From Nageia nagi (taxonomy: Eukaryota; Pinophyta): a stretch of DNA of 64,000 nt. A program made the translations under genes and the position numbers. The stretch lies in the NCBI GenBank assembly GCA_050084985.1, contig JBITNC010000001.1, forward strand, positions 183,520,001 to 183,584,000, read 5' to 3'. Every line of letters starts with the position of its first letter. Position 1 is the first letter of the stretch. This document shows, in pieces, positions 36,640 to 48,819 of the stretch. Under the pieces are notes generated by a model. The model was not told the origin of the DNA. It saw only the letters and a list, made by a program, of their open reading frames with translations, and did no database searches.

Positions 36640-37480
36640 CATAATAAACCCTCAACCTTTAACAAGGTGTTCAAACATGCTTTTTGGATAGATGTCATGA
36701 AGCTAGAATATGAGGCACTTATGAAAAATGAAACTTAGGACCTTAAATAATGTAATTGGAAACAAGTGAATCTATAAGATCAACTAAAATTTCAAGGATG
36801 AAATTGAGAAATATAAGATAAGGTTGGTTGCTAAGGGTTTCACTCAAAACTATAGAATTCATTATGAGAAAACCTTTGTACTAGTATCAAATATGTCTAT
36901 GTCAAATTAATCCTTGCTCTTTTAGTAGTTCAAGGTTGGAATATGCTTCATATTGATGTAAAGAGTGAATTCCTTAATGGTGACCTAGATGTTGAAATAT
37001 TTATGATTCAACCAAAAGGGTTTGTTATGCAAGGGAAAGAGTCCCATGTGTGCAAGCTAAAGAATTCTTTGTATGGACTTAGGCAAGTACCAAGAGCATG
37101 ATGCAAAAAGATTTCAAGGTATTTTGAGACTTTAGGGTTCTCAAAATGCTACTCAGATTCAAATCTTTATGTGCTCAATGAAGGAAAGGACTTGGTCTTA
37201 ATTCTCCTCTATCTATATGATACTTTGATTAAGGGGAATAATATGGTGATCATAAATGAGTGCATAACCAAAATTAGAGAAGAATATGAAATGATTGATC
37301 TTGGACTCTTGCACTACTACCTTGGTATACAAGTGTATCAATGTAATGATTGTACCTATCTAAGTCAATCCAAGTATATCTCAGATATTTTGCAAAAGTT
37401 TGGAATGTTAGAATGTAATCTTAGAGCTATTCCTATTTCTCTAAAATCAAGCTTGAGACTAACTCAAACTCTCAGCTAAC
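36640..37480 (+). pseudogene. Copia 2 reverse transcriptase
   Basis: Reads WIDVMKLEYEALMKNET, then YKIRLVAKGFTQNY-like sequence, DVKSEFLNGDLDVEIFMIQP and KLKNSLYGLRQVPRA. The catalytic box at 37,210-37,221 reads YLYD in place of YVDD, so the first metal-binding Asp is Tyr. It continues DLGLLHYYLGIQVYQCNDCT, YLSQSKYISDILQKFGM. Inactive. Confidence 0.85.
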
Positions 37481-37990
37481 ATATGCTATAGAATATAGGC
37501 AACTTATTAGTAGTCTTGTTTATTTGACTATCTCTAGGCCAGATATTACCTATGTCATGAATCTAATGATAAGGTTTATGCACAAGCCTTATGTGGATCA
37601 TCTTCATGCTTCTAAGAATAATTTGAGGTACATTGTAGGCAAAAAGGATCTTTCCCTCAAATTTACTAAGTAACCTTCTTTTTTTCCCTCAAGGTTCTCT
37701 AATTCTAACTATGGTGGTGATAGAGATGATAGAAAATCCACTTCTACCTATGTATATAATATTGTATTAGGTGTTATCTCTTAGTCTTCAAATAAGATTC
37801 CAACAGTCATTTTTTTCACCATATAAGTAGAATATAGAGCTATAACTATTATCATTTAGGAATTGATTTGGCTTAGGCATATTTTGAAAGAAATTGGGTA
37901 TGAACAAGTTGGCCCATCATTGATGTCTTCAGATAATTAGTCAACCATTGCTCTAGCCAAGAACCCTATGTTCCATTAGAGAACAAAGCA
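37481..37990 (+). pseudogene. Copia 2 RNase H
   Basis: Reads YRQLISSLVYLTISRPDIT, YVMNLMIRFMHKPYVDHLHA and NSNYGGDRDDRKSTSTYVYN, followed by a degenerate V-E-Y-R-A block. Standard copia RNase H order, many stops. Confidence 0.75.
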
Positions 37991-38584
37991 TGTATAAATC
38001 CAAGTGTACTTAATTAGGGATAAAGTTTTGGATAGCACCTTGTAACTTTAGTATTATCCATTGAATAAAAACTCTAATGATTTATTCACCAACCCTCCTT
38101 CTAACACTCAATTTTGCAAGCTTTAGGGCATCTCTCAGGCTAGTGAAGTTACCATCAAGGAGGATTGGAGTTTTAATTCTTATTTAATTTGTATTTTATG
38201 ATGTCAAATTCACTCCTATGATGATTTTTTAGTTGTATAATGTTGATCTTTATGTATTTTTTTATTGTTCTCCATGTGTGATGAACTAGTATGTGCATGT
38301 TGGCATTGTTTAGTTATCCACATGAGATGAATTTATCTATATACTTCTTGCACTATTTAGTTATCACATGTGAGGAACTAGTATGTGTATATTGGACCTA
38401 TTTATTTATCTATGTGTGAGGAACTAGTATGTGCATGATTTAATGTATAACCTATTTTTGATAATGATGATCAACACATGCATTTCTTACACATCATGTT
38501 ACTATGAGTTTTCTTGGCATCTTTGTAATAACTTATATAGTGTACATTTTGATTAGTTTATAGATATTGCTACTTGATTCATCT
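37991..38584 (+). other. Copia 2 3' untranslated region, truncated
   Basis: It matches 27,930-28,450 of Copia 1, including 'ctagtatgtgcatgttggc' (38,286). It stops before the polypurine tract and LTR, at the junction with the repeat starting 38,585. Confidence 0.7.
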
Positions 38585-39110
38585 TATTAACCTAAAAATC
38601 AACTTGTATGTAGACAAGACAAACATATTTTAATACCAATGCAAATTTTATTAGTTTTCAAGATAACCTCAATTTTTACAATGTGGATCTCAAGATCCAA
38701 TGCCTTGTTGGAAATGCCTTTTTATACAAAATGAGATATTTTACATTTTTGGGATTTTGATAGAGTCATTGGTAATCAGGGTGTAGTCTTTAGCATTTCC
38801 CTCTAATCATTGGTGTTTGATGTGAATTGCTAGCATTTTTGCACTTGATGGGATTTATTCATTTTTATCTCTTTTTATCGATTCTTTAAACTTTGATTCT
38901 CTAGTTTAGATTATTCTTAGTTTGATGCATCTCAATTGCTCTAATTTTTAGCACCTATAGACCCTACACACATGCCAAAATTAACACATCAAACATACCT
39001 AATAATTAAAATATAAAACATTCAATAATCTAGAAATATAAATGATATCATGAAGTAACTTACACCAATCTCTAAAGGAAATCCAACAGCATAAGTTTAG
39101 TCTTTTGGAG
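38585..39110 (-). repeat. Element B candidate 3' LTR (repeat R, left copy)
   Basis: The first ~340 bases match 63,661-64,000 in the same orientation, with shared words such as 'aaaaatcaacttgta' and 'tacaaaatgaga'. The start TATTAACC here corresponds to TGTTAACC at the right copy. The pair brackets Element B. Orientation minus is inferred from Element B. At 39,020-39,110 the sequence also resembles 63,550-63,650, which lies on the other side of the right copy. I found no clear polypurine tract beside it. Confidence 0.45.
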
Positions 39111-39119
39111 GGTCCCTTT

Positions 39120-39222
39120 GCTCAATGGTAGAGGCTTTACTTCATATTTTTGCTGGATAATAGAAAGGAAGGACTGGCTGTTCAGGGTGGATATAGCCCA
39201 AATTGGGTGAACCACGTATATC
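39120..39222 (+). repeat. Copia LTR fragment, plus orientation
   Basis: 'ggataatagaaaggaaggac' through 'gaaccacgtatatct' is an inverted copy of 39,640-39,727 within the neighbouring minus-oriented LTR. It forms a head-to-head inverted arrangement. Confidence 0.75.
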
Positions 39223-39540
39223 TAAAACAAACCCTCTATCATTGTTTCCTTTGAAATGTTGAAGGTAACTGATGCAACGAGGCTCAAATATATTGTTTCG
39301 AGTGCCTTTCTATCGAGAAGGTTCCACTCTTCATCTATCATATCCATCGGCTTATTTATTTTTTTGCTCAATGGTAGGTATAGATCTTTTTGATATAGAT
39401 AATCTTCCATCTACATCTTCCATAGTGAGAAGTTTTGGCTGTTAAATTTTTCAACCCTAAACTTACCATCTTCTACCATTACTCCCACTCGAATGAGGAA
39501 TCCTTCTTTCTTACGAGTTTATTAGCCAAATAGACCTTCG
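39223..39540 (-). pseudogene. Copia gag N-terminus (separate family)
   Basis: The minus strand reads KFRVEKFNSQNFSLWKM then MEDYLYQKDLYLPLSKKIN, MIDEEWNLLDRKALETI and YLSLVASVTFNISKET. This is the typical start of a plant copia gag (DUF4219/UBN2-like), in the right place after the primer site and LTR at 39,541-40,197. The remainder is missing: the frame runs into the plus-oriented LTR fragment. Confidence 0.85.
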
Positions 39541-39552
39541 ACTCTGATACTA
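39541..39552 (-). other. Copia primer-binding site, minus strand
   Basis: The minus strand reads TAGTATCAGAGT two to three bases after the LTR end, one or two changes from TGGTATCAGAGC (initiator tRNA-Met type). Confidence 0.75.
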
Positions 39553-39554
39553 GT

Positions 39555-40197
39555 TGTTATAAAATTATATATTACGAAGTAACAGAACACATAAAATATT
39601 GTAAAAATATAAACACAAAAAATGCATAAATAAGAGAGACACAGATATACATGGTTCACCCAGTTTGGGCTACGTGCACCCCAAACAACCAGTCCTTCCT
39701 TTCTATTATCTAGTAAAATGAAGAGATACAACCTATATTAGATTCGCTATAATATCCTCTATTTTCTCTCATAGTCTCACATCTCTATTTCTCGCTCACC
39801 AAATTGCACATCTACAATGCCCTCATACAAAGAGAGGGGTTACCTTCTAGGGCAAAAAGAAACCCTAAACTAAACATAAGTTATACCGTCAGATCATTCA
39901 CCTAATGAATGGCCCAGATTGACTAGAAATTACTATACTTTTACAAGACAATTTTACATTTATTTTTAGCTTCAGGGGCACTACCCCTGAACCCCCACCT
40001 AGGGACTGCTGGCCCCCGGACCCCCCAGCCAGGGGGGATGGTCCCCCTGAACCCCTGCAGGGGGACAAGTCCCCCTTGAACCCCTGCAGGGGGGACAAGT
40101 CCCCCTTGCAACCCCTCATGTGGAGGGGTGTACAAACCTTTTTGGGGTATACATCTGGCTGAAATAAAGAACTCTGAATAATCATGTTCCACACACA
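39555..40197 (-). repeat. Copia 5' LTR with GC-rich centre, minus orientation
   Basis: About 643 bp between TGTGTGTGGAACATG (minus, at 40,197) and ...ATAACA (at 39,555), followed by a tRNA-Met-type primer site and gag. The conserved 'gtgcacgtagcccaaactgg' stretch typical of this LTR group lies near 39,660-39,680. Confidence 0.8.
39971..40120 (-). repeat. GC-rich palindromic minisatellite inside copia LTR
   Basis: About 30-bp imperfect repeats on cccctgcaggggg and acaagtccccctt (two close copies at 40,050-40,110 and more diverged ones to 39,975). It is the only strongly GC-rich stretch in an otherwise AT-rich window. Confidence 0.8.
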
Positions 40198-41740
40198 ATA
40201 ATGGCCTCCTCTTTAAATGGAAAAATGTTCAATTTTAATTATGGATAAGTTCATTGCAAAGGTCATTGGAAAATGTCCATCCAAGATCAAGAGTTGTTTG
40301 CTTTTATAAGATCTATATGACAAGTCATGTATTTTCACTTTTAAGTGTGAGAAATGTGTGAAGGAAAATTAGTGTAAGAGCATATGATAAAGCATATTTT
40401 GTTATCCTTATTATTCCATCTTAAGAGATGTGGAACAATGATTGCTAGTTTATTATGGGTTTATTATGACATATAGCAATGGTTTCTCTCTTTAGTCGAT
40501 AGGATTAAAAATAGATAATGTTAAGAGCCTAATTAGAAGGGCTTTTATAGACATTGGATGATCATTTTTAAGTATTTTATGACTATGTATTTTAAGAAAC
40601 CTAAAACCATTATGTTTTATGGTGGGCTTATTTCAATGTGCCATGTATCAAAGCTATGGTGTTTCTTGGTACTAAGTAATAAAGGTTGAATCATCATGTA
40701 GTAGCTATTGAAGTGTAGTAAACAACAATTTCCTACTTTTGAAATTTTAAACACATGGTATTAATTGATTTTGAATTTTTTTTTTTGAATATAATTTTAA
40801 TACTACCTAGAGGGAGGGCTAATGAAAGTAAAGAACACTCTTAAAAATAAATAATTATTTTAGAAAGCCCCTTCCTTTTTTTTCCTTTTTTTTAGGATAA
40901 ATAAAACATATTATTCTTGTATTATCCTAAAAAGGGGGTAATATTAATGAGATTTCTTAGAGCTATTTGCAAGGGTGTGCATTTTCCCCCAAAAGTTTTT
41001 CTAATTTTTTTAAGTAGCTGACCTAATTATAGGTCATCAGCAATCATTATTAATCATCAACATACAACCCTAAATCATTGATGCTCCAAAATGTAGAGGG
41101 TTAAAAAGAACCTACCTATCACTTCCTAGTTTGCCTTTTATTGTTAAAGCTAATTATTTTCTAGCTTATGCTTTGCTAGCCTGACTTGATCTATCACCTT
41201 CACTTCTAGACCAACATGCCTCCATGTCATCATTTAGCTAGTTGGATGAGACCTATTTAGGAAGAGGTATGTTAACCCCCCCTTTTTTCAAGTTTTTCTT
41301 ATAATTTCAAATTTAACTATTTATTTGGAAAATAAAAATCATAGGGGTAGTTGTTTTTATTTTTAAAAGTTTTTTAATTATTTACTTTTTTAGTTTAGAC
41401 TAGATTTTAGGTATTTTTAAAAAAATTGATCATGGTCATCAACCAAAGCTGAGGGTTAGTAGGGTCACCAACATTTCAATATTAGATACCAATGATGAAC
41501 ATTCATCCTTAGAATGCAAACACCTCCTCACTTTTTTTTTATTTATTTACTTGTGTTATATTTAATTAGGTGCTACATGTATTTGAACCATGTGAGAGAT
41601 ATCCCTCGATTCTTTAGTTGGGACATTAGTTCTTGACCATTATCAATCATGATTTTCTTTGGAATTTTGATTTTGGTGTGGGAACCTATATAGATCGCAT
41701 TCATTGGGAGTATCCTTTGTTAGTAGCTCTTTAAGAGAAG
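40198..41740. other. Element B spacer upstream of the PMD
   Basis: No coding similarity. A run of eight C followed by six T sits at 41,276-41,290 (a purine tract on the minus strand). By comparison with Element 1, this is the region between PMD and 3' LTR. On the plus strand a PMD promoter would lie here. Confidence 0.45.
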
Positions 41741-43500
41741 TGGGATTCTACCACCTCCACCTTTCATCTCTTAATAAAGAAGATGATTATCATAGTGGAG
41801 GATATTCATCAATTGTATCATATTCCTATTCATGGTCAATGGATCTAATATGTTATGGATTGAGATGGTGCTTTACCAACTATCTCATTTCTTTATGGGG
41901 TAGATAAGGTAAAGATCATTGTATTAGAGATTATCTTAGGGGCTATTTGATACTATCAGTATTAGATCAAGGACCAATAGGGCATCACCTAATTTTCTTA
42001 CTTTATTTATTTGATACAGTATTACATATTACTAGACATAGGTAGTGGGAGATTTCCTTGGTCTTTGTTGCTTGTAGTCATAAACATGGTTCAGGATGGT
42101 ATGATTTATTCTTGGGTGCCTACTTTATTAGCTCAAATTTATAAGGATTCATTTTTCTATTCATGGTATCATCAATCTTTAATGTTGGTGATTATGACTC
42201 TTCAAGCATGGGCCTATGAGCACATTATAGTTGCTCACCCTCTAGGGTTAACAATTTTAGGTTTTACTAGCCATGCAGAGTATGCAAATAGATGAAATCT
42301 ATAAAGATATTAGATTTTATCTTGAGATGCTTTCTCATCTAGTTCATGATCAGGTGAGATTCAAACCATATCATTTGTACATGGGATGTGCTCAAGGCTT
42401 ATATCATAGGCATGCATCAAGCTTAGGTCTTGAGCAGTAGGAGGATAGAGTTTCTTGAGTACTTTTAGTTTGAGCACATTAATTTCTAGTTTCCTTTGGT
42501 TTAGGATGTTATTCCTAAGCTTGTTAGTTATCAAAGGGAGGGTACACTCCCAGTGGATGGGTTATAGGTTTTATTTTATGCAAAGCTAGATCCCACATAG
42601 GAGGAGGCCATGGAGGAAGAGTATATTGAGGATGATGTGGGGGTTGTAGATTCCTTTAATTCCTAGTGGTAGATAGAGATGGATGAGAGAGATGAGGAGC
42701 CATAAGGGTGATGGGTATGATAATGCATGGAGGCTAGTAAGGATGAGGTAGTTATGGAACCTATGATAGACATCCCAATAGAGGGTACATAAGAGGTGCC
42801 AATCAACATACTTGAGGTAACTAGGTAGGCTACATAGGATGATGAGGAGCCATCTTAGGATGAGGCAAGTGACATGGGCAGTGTAAAAGTACCCTTACCT
42901 CAGGTCCTTAGCATTGAATCCATGTTAGGGGATATTTATGAGCTATGATTTTAGTTGGTCCAAGCCTACTCTCATCAGTACCCCAATATAGGGATGAGAG
43001 GGACCATTATAGATGGGAGAGGAATGAGGCTAGGGTGATGGTTCAATATCCTCAAGAGTAGTTGGCAGGTAGGGTTAGTACTTTTGTGTGTGTTAAGAGT
43101 TAGTGTTTAGTATTTCTTAGGGGTTTATGCTAGTAGCAAGATTATTATATGGGTGTTGTGACTACTTGGTTAGAAGGTATTCCAACTTTTATTGTTGGTG
43201 TTCCTTATCCTCTCCTTCTGAGGGGATACATTCCTATTGATGTTAGTGCACTCCCTACACCTTCTATGAGTGGAACACAAGGTATGACTAGTACTCAAAG
43301 TAGATATGTTAGACCTAAATTATCTTTGAACTAGAGTGCTACTACAAGAATATATTCTTAGCTTCCAATAGGATCTTCAGCACTAAGGAGAGTAGGTAGA
43401 GAGGAAAGGCCTTCAACTTCAATGGGGATAGTTCCTCCTACTTAGGGTCTTAGTGATTCTAGTGGTTAGGATGGTGATGAGGGTAGTTCATAGGGTTATC
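41741..43500 (+). pseudogene. Plant mobile domain protein of Element B (antisense to pol)
   Basis: The best PMD copy in the window. From 41,741 the frame reads WDSTTSTFHLLIKKMIIIVE then DIHQLYHIPIHGQW, the opening PMD motif (W-x-x-x-T-x-T-F-H ... E-D-x-x-x-L-x-x-I-P-I-x-G). After stops, the same frame is open from 42,011 to 42,295: YYILLDIGSGRFPWSLLLVV, IYSWVPTLLAQIYKDSFF and LQAWAYEHIIVAHPLG. The W-G-S-A-x-L-A-x-L-Y equivalent and the Q-x-W-A-Y-E-H-I block are the central PMD hallmarks. From about 42,590 to 43,000 the text is Glu/Asp-rich and decayed. PMDs of the MAIL1/MAIN group act in silencing; whether this one ever did is unknown. Elements A and 1 carry related copies. Confidence 0.8.
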
Positions 43501-46500
43501 ATTTGTATTCACTTTGATATTTGTTAGATATTATTATGATGGGTCTATATGATAACATTGTTATTATTTTTGTGATCATGGGGGCATGATCTAGCATTTT
43601 ATTTTATGGACATGAGCATCTTATAAATAAACGTATATAATTATATTTTTATGATGTTATGATGATGATTTTATATGCATACTTATGATGTTATGTTTCT
43701 ATTTATGATGTATGTATGTCTTTAAATGCATGGTTAAATGATTTGATTTTTTGTTATGGAAATATTTATCTATTTTCTAGATGTATGATTTTAATTCTTA
43801 TGATATTTTGATATTTGAAAACAAATGAATGAAAATTATTATGATGAAAAACTATTAGATTAGGGCCATATTTTATTTATAATAGTATAGAATTCAATAT
43901 CATCATTTTTTTGTTATTGGCTATATATATATATATATTAGCTTAATATAACACATACATGTAATGAATGTAAAAATATATGGATGTATGATATGGATAA
44001 CACATGATGGGAATGTATGGAACATAAATGTATGGATACAAATGTATGACATATGAATGTATGAAATGTAATTACTATATACTAATGCATGGCATAGTTA
44101 TTTTGGTATCAATCATAATATTATGGAAACTCATCAAATTTTATAATAATGATGTAAATATTGTGAAATGGAATGAATGGATAATATGAATAAAGAAGTG
44201 TAATGAATAAAGCACTTAATATTTAATCTTATCAAGCAATCTTTAGTTTTTGTTTGTATACTAGGAATGATATAAAACAAAATCATAATACTTATAAGTT
44301 TACTATGAACTCATGTGTGTTATGATATTAATTCCCTTCTCTCCGCATTTGCAAACTAAATGTTTCAAGAGCATGAAACATGTATGTTGATTCTCCTTAT
44401 GTGCATACATTGGTTCATTGTAAATACTAGACATGTCACTACTTGATAAGGTATATCCCAATCCATAGCCTTGGTGGATATTAATCTCTAGATCTTTCTA
44501 CAACCTTGCTCTATTGCCAATTAGGCATTCATAACCTTGATAGAGGATATTGTAATCACCTAAGAATTCTACACTTTTTTTTAAATCTTTTTTGCTATCT
44601 ATATATAAACATTTTTTTTTTTAATCCTATTCTCTCTTCTTCTACCCTAGCTCTTGGGTTTAGGATTGAGTGAAATAATGGGAGAATATATGCTCAAAAT
44701 CATCCTCAAGTAACATTTAGTCTTTTTTTATTTTGAGATTTTATATGTGTAAATGTGTTTGAATTCATAGTATCCTACAAAAGTATCATAGTTATGTTCA
44801 TCTATCATTTTGAGTAACAAAACTAAACATAAGATCTTTTATTAAAATCAAACATAAGTATAAAATTCATTATTCACTTTTCATTTGTAAATACAGCTAT
44901 ATTTATGAACTATACATGGATGGATGATGGTTTTTGAATACATATAATTTAATGAGTTACCATAACTATCACAATTGATAATTAATAATTATAGCACTCA
45001 AAAGTCACATACAAGCATAATAAGGTACAAGATAGTGTAGTGTAAATACATAGAGCAATGCACCCAATAGCCAAGATGCTTTAAAAATATAATTTCTAAG
45101 TAAAAAACTTATAGCAATATTTTTGGATTTTATATATATATATAATTTTTATCTTTTTTTAACATTTTTATTATTTTTTTATTTTGAGAAATTTTTTTCT
45201 ATAGATTTCTATTTTAGGGTATTTTTTTATTTATATTATTGTTGTTATTTTCATAATGAAATATGATGAACAATCTTGGAATGATGTTCTAAAAGAGACC
45301 TTTTACAAATGATCCAAGTGTTGCAACATAAAATATAATAGTATGGCAGTCGTAATCAAAAATAAATAGGTCTTAGTCCAAGAATTTATGGTTGATGATG
45401 AATGGGATAAAAAATTAATTTTGATGGTATTGTATAATGAAAAAATTTTGATTTTGGTTTGAATTTTTTTATTATCCTCTTCATTTTTAAAATTGTATCA
45501 TTGTTACATATCATGGAAGATTTTAAGAGAGGTGCAAGATATGATGAAGCTAATGAATCTAGTGAGAGTAAATTTTCCATTGCTATGATGTAAATTTTTA
45601 AAGATTTCATTTTTTCAATTGGTTCCCCTTTCAAAAAACATTGTTTAACTCATCAAAACCTTTGCTTCACACTAAAATGATTATCTAGGCAATACGTATT
45701 ACTAAATAACAAACTATAATCAAGTATGAGTTCATCATTTGTAAGAGATGATAGAAGGTAACTTATAGTTTCCTCATGAATTCCTTATATTTGAGAGTTA
45801 GTATGACCCATAAATCTAAAAGTGACATAATACTTTGGGTTTCTTGTAAGGCCAATGTATTCAAAAGAGATAGAGTAACCCCATTTTAGAATCACATTCC
45901 ATACACATTTCCTATGCTTATATTTCAATTATGACCTTGAAACCATTTATTTTTAATGAACATGCATTTGATGTTCAATTTTCATAGTATTTCATGGTTA
46001 CAATTTTTTGAATTTCTTTGGTAGAGATAGAAAATGAGACATAATCATAGAAGGAGTTTTTCATAATAATGTCATATAAGTATCTCCTCTATACCTATCC
46101 ATGAAATCCAAATTTGCATAATCAAATTGAATTTTTGTTAAATGATGTTTCTTTATTTGATTACATGTGAAATATTTACTTTTAAAGTTGCAAAATGGAG
46201 GATGAAGGAACCTTGAATTGATGTGATAAAATCATTGATTGATCTTTTGCTTAAGCTTTTTTTATTGTCTAGGCTTATGGAAAAATGTGGAAGAAAAATA
46301 ATATATCATTTTTGGATGATATAGGTCTCTTTTAATTTGATTTTTCCACTCAAATAATGGGCTTAGATTTTAGGGAGTATGATAAGCCATGTTTAAAATC
46401 CAATTATTGAATGTACAATCAAATATAAGTCTAGGATCTATTGTAGACCAATATAGACATCACATATTTATTTTATCAACTTGACCATGGTAATTCCAAT

Positions 46501-46842
46501 AGCCTAAATGATACATAGAGTTTTATATATGAATATCAAGATTATCTCTATTAATGATTAGTTTCCATCCATCATACTCACTAGGATAAATTTTTGAAGC
46601 TAAGATCTATTGTATATCAATTGAAAATCAAAGAAAATTTCTAGACTTTTGAGTGGTATGTTGTGAAAATCTAAAAATAGCTCTATCTCCAAAAATGCTT
46701 GGTTTCTCAAACCAAGGTGCTTGTCATATCTGTATTTCATAAATTACTTCTTGAACACTTTTGCTCCTTTTGGATGCCATCTATTATATATATTAATATG
46801 TATAAGTTTCTTGTGATAATATATTTTTATATTACACACACA

Positions 46843-46879
<37 letters not shown>

Positions 46880-46960
46880 CATTTATTTAAGAGGTTTATT
46901 TACATGATATACAATGTTTTTTAGAAGGGATTCTTAACTATACAAAGGAAAAATATGTAT
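43501..46960. other. Element B spacer between PMD and integrase
   Basis: AT-rich, no domain. It contains (AT)n at 43,921-43,938 and 45,132-45,145. A (CA)n-(TA)n microsatellite lies at about 46,833-46,880. It aligns in patches with 30,601-34,800 of Element A. Confidence 0.55.
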
Positions 46961-46979
46961 GACATTAATGGGTTCATGT

Positions 46980-48130
46980 TCTTAATTTCCTTCCATGTCA
47001 ACTAGTTGGTAAGCTCTAGATCCAAATTTTTTCTTAACAATATATGGTCCTAACAAATTTGGAGCAAATTCATCATGAAGTTTCCATTCCATTCATGAAT
47101 TTTGTTGGTTTTATTTAAGTACCAAATCCCTTATGTCAAATTCATGAATATTAGCCTTTTTGTCAAAATATTTCTTTATGCAATTCTAATAAGTTTGCAT
47201 ATGTTCCAATGTATGAATTATCCTTTCATATAATAATAATAATTGATCTAATATCTTTTTATGATTTGATTCATCAATTATATAATCCTATATTGTAACA
47301 TGTAAAGAAGGGATTTCAATTTCTAAAGGAAATACTACTACACCATAAACTAAAGAAAATGGAGTTGCCCTAGTTGGAGTTTTAATGCTTTTGTGATATG
47401 CCCACAAAGCATGGGGTATTATTACATGCCAATCTCTATGATAATTATTAATATTTTGAATTAAAATACACCTTATGGTTTTATTTTTGGCCTTAGCTTC
47501 ACCATTTCCCTAAGGGTAATATGGTGTAGAGAAATTGATCCTAATATGATATCCTTTACATAGGGCTAACACTTCTTTATTTTTAAAATTATTTCAATTA
47601 TTTGTTACTATTTGATCAAGAATTCTAAATTTACATATGATGTGATGTTCTATGAATTCTACTATTTTAGGACCTTTAGTAGAAATCATGGGAATGGCTT
47701 CTACCCATTTAGTGAAATACTTAGTAGTTGTAATTATAAACTTATGACCTCCTGATGAGGTAGGTGAAATTTGACCTATTAAATCTAATTCCCATCTTGA
47801 AAATGGCCAAAGTGATTTCATTAATTATAGAGCTTGAGATGATTATATATACAAGTTAGCATGTTGTTGAAATTTAAAATATTTTTTAACATATTCAACA
47901 TAATCATGCTCCATGGTAGGCCAATAATATCCTATACACATTAATCTTTTTGTAATGGTGGTACCATTGAAATGTCTTCCACATATTTTATCATGTGTAC
48001 ATGAGATAACAATTTGTGAATCAGCCCATTCCAAGCATCTAAGTAAGATTCTATCAAAACCTCTATGATATAGGGCATATCCTAGTATGAAATAAAGAGA
48101 AGCTTTTAATTTGAATGCCCTCTTAGCCAA
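46980..48130 (-). pseudogene. Element B integrase
   Basis: The zinc domain reads GRHFNGTTITKRLMCIGYYW and MEHDYVEYVKKYFKFQQHAN. The core starts WELDLIGQISPTSSGGHKFI then ITTTKYFTKWVEAIPMI. The rest reads ILIQNINNYHRDWHVIIPHA, LWAYHKSIKTPTRATPFSL and, near the end, LGPYIVKKKFGSRAYQLVD. No chromodomain follows. Single stops break the frame in several places. Closely related to Element 1 integrase. Confidence 0.85.
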
Positions 48131-48279
48131 CTTAGTTAATTCTTGAGGTCAAAATCAATCTTTTAAAAATTTAACTAATTGATTATGCCATATATTTTTA
48201 TCTTTTATAGCAATATCTAACACTTCATATGACTCATCATTTGATTCTAGGGAAGATTTAGTGATTTGAACCACTTCAA

Positions 48280-48760
48280 CATGAATTATGTGCCTGTAAG
48301 GATCTTATGGCATAAGTGATTTGAATGATGCCATTGCATCAACAAATCTATTATTTGATCTAGGTGCTACTTCTAATTCATATTTATCAAAGGATCATAA
48401 TAATAAATCCACCAATTTTTTGTATTTTTGAAGTCATGGTTCTTTACATTGGAAGATCCCTTTGACTTGATTCATTATTAACAATGAATCACAAATGAAT
48501 TTTACCTTTCTTATTTTTAATTTTATGGCAATTTTTATTTCCAATATTAAAGCTTCATACTTAGCATTATTATTTGTTCATGGGAAATTTAACTTTAAGG
48601 AATATGGGATAGGAACTCTTTGTGGTGTGAAAAATACAATACATGCACATCCACTTTGTTCACATATAGAACCATCAAAATAAATAATCATATCCCAGTC
48701 TTCCTTAGATTCTACTAACATCTATAGTTCATTTAATTTAAATACATGCTAATCAAATAA
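48280..48760 (-). pseudogene. Element B archaeal-type second RNase H (aRNH)
   Basis: Reads DWDMIIYFDGSICEQSGCAC, IVFFTPQRVPIPYSLKLNF, NNNAKYEALILEIKIAIKL, VKFICDSLLIMNQVKGI and APRSNNRFVDAMASFKSLMP. All expected acidic positions remain (YFDGS, KYEAL, CDS, FVDAMA). Placement between the usual RNase H and integrase repeats Element 1, assigning both to the Tat lineage. Confidence 0.85.
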
Positions 48761-48819
48761 TTCTATTACAAGGGGTTTATCATCTTGTATTGGTGCTTCT
48801 ATGAGATAATCAACTATGA

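Larger units (their letters stand above)
34986..38584 (+). mobile_element. Copia 2: truncated Ty1/copia element
   Basis: It starts within gag without an LTR and runs through protease, integrase, RT, RNase H and part of the 3' untranslated region. It is cut at 38,584 by the repeat that probably is the LTR of Element B. It is closely related to Copia 1 and supplies the parts Copia 1 lacks. Stops and frameshifts occur throughout. Confidence 0.85.

Noticed and set aside
39898-40198. Gly/Pro-rich frames on the minus strand
   Set aside because: They are translations of the GC-rich repeat inside a copia LTR; both overlapping frames look equally 'protein-like'.
41276-41290. C8T6 run as the polypurine tract and 3' LTR start of Element B
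   Set aside because: The bases after it on the minus strand (ttaacatacc) give no clean TG start, and no second copy of the following sequence is seen; repeat R is a better LTR candidate.
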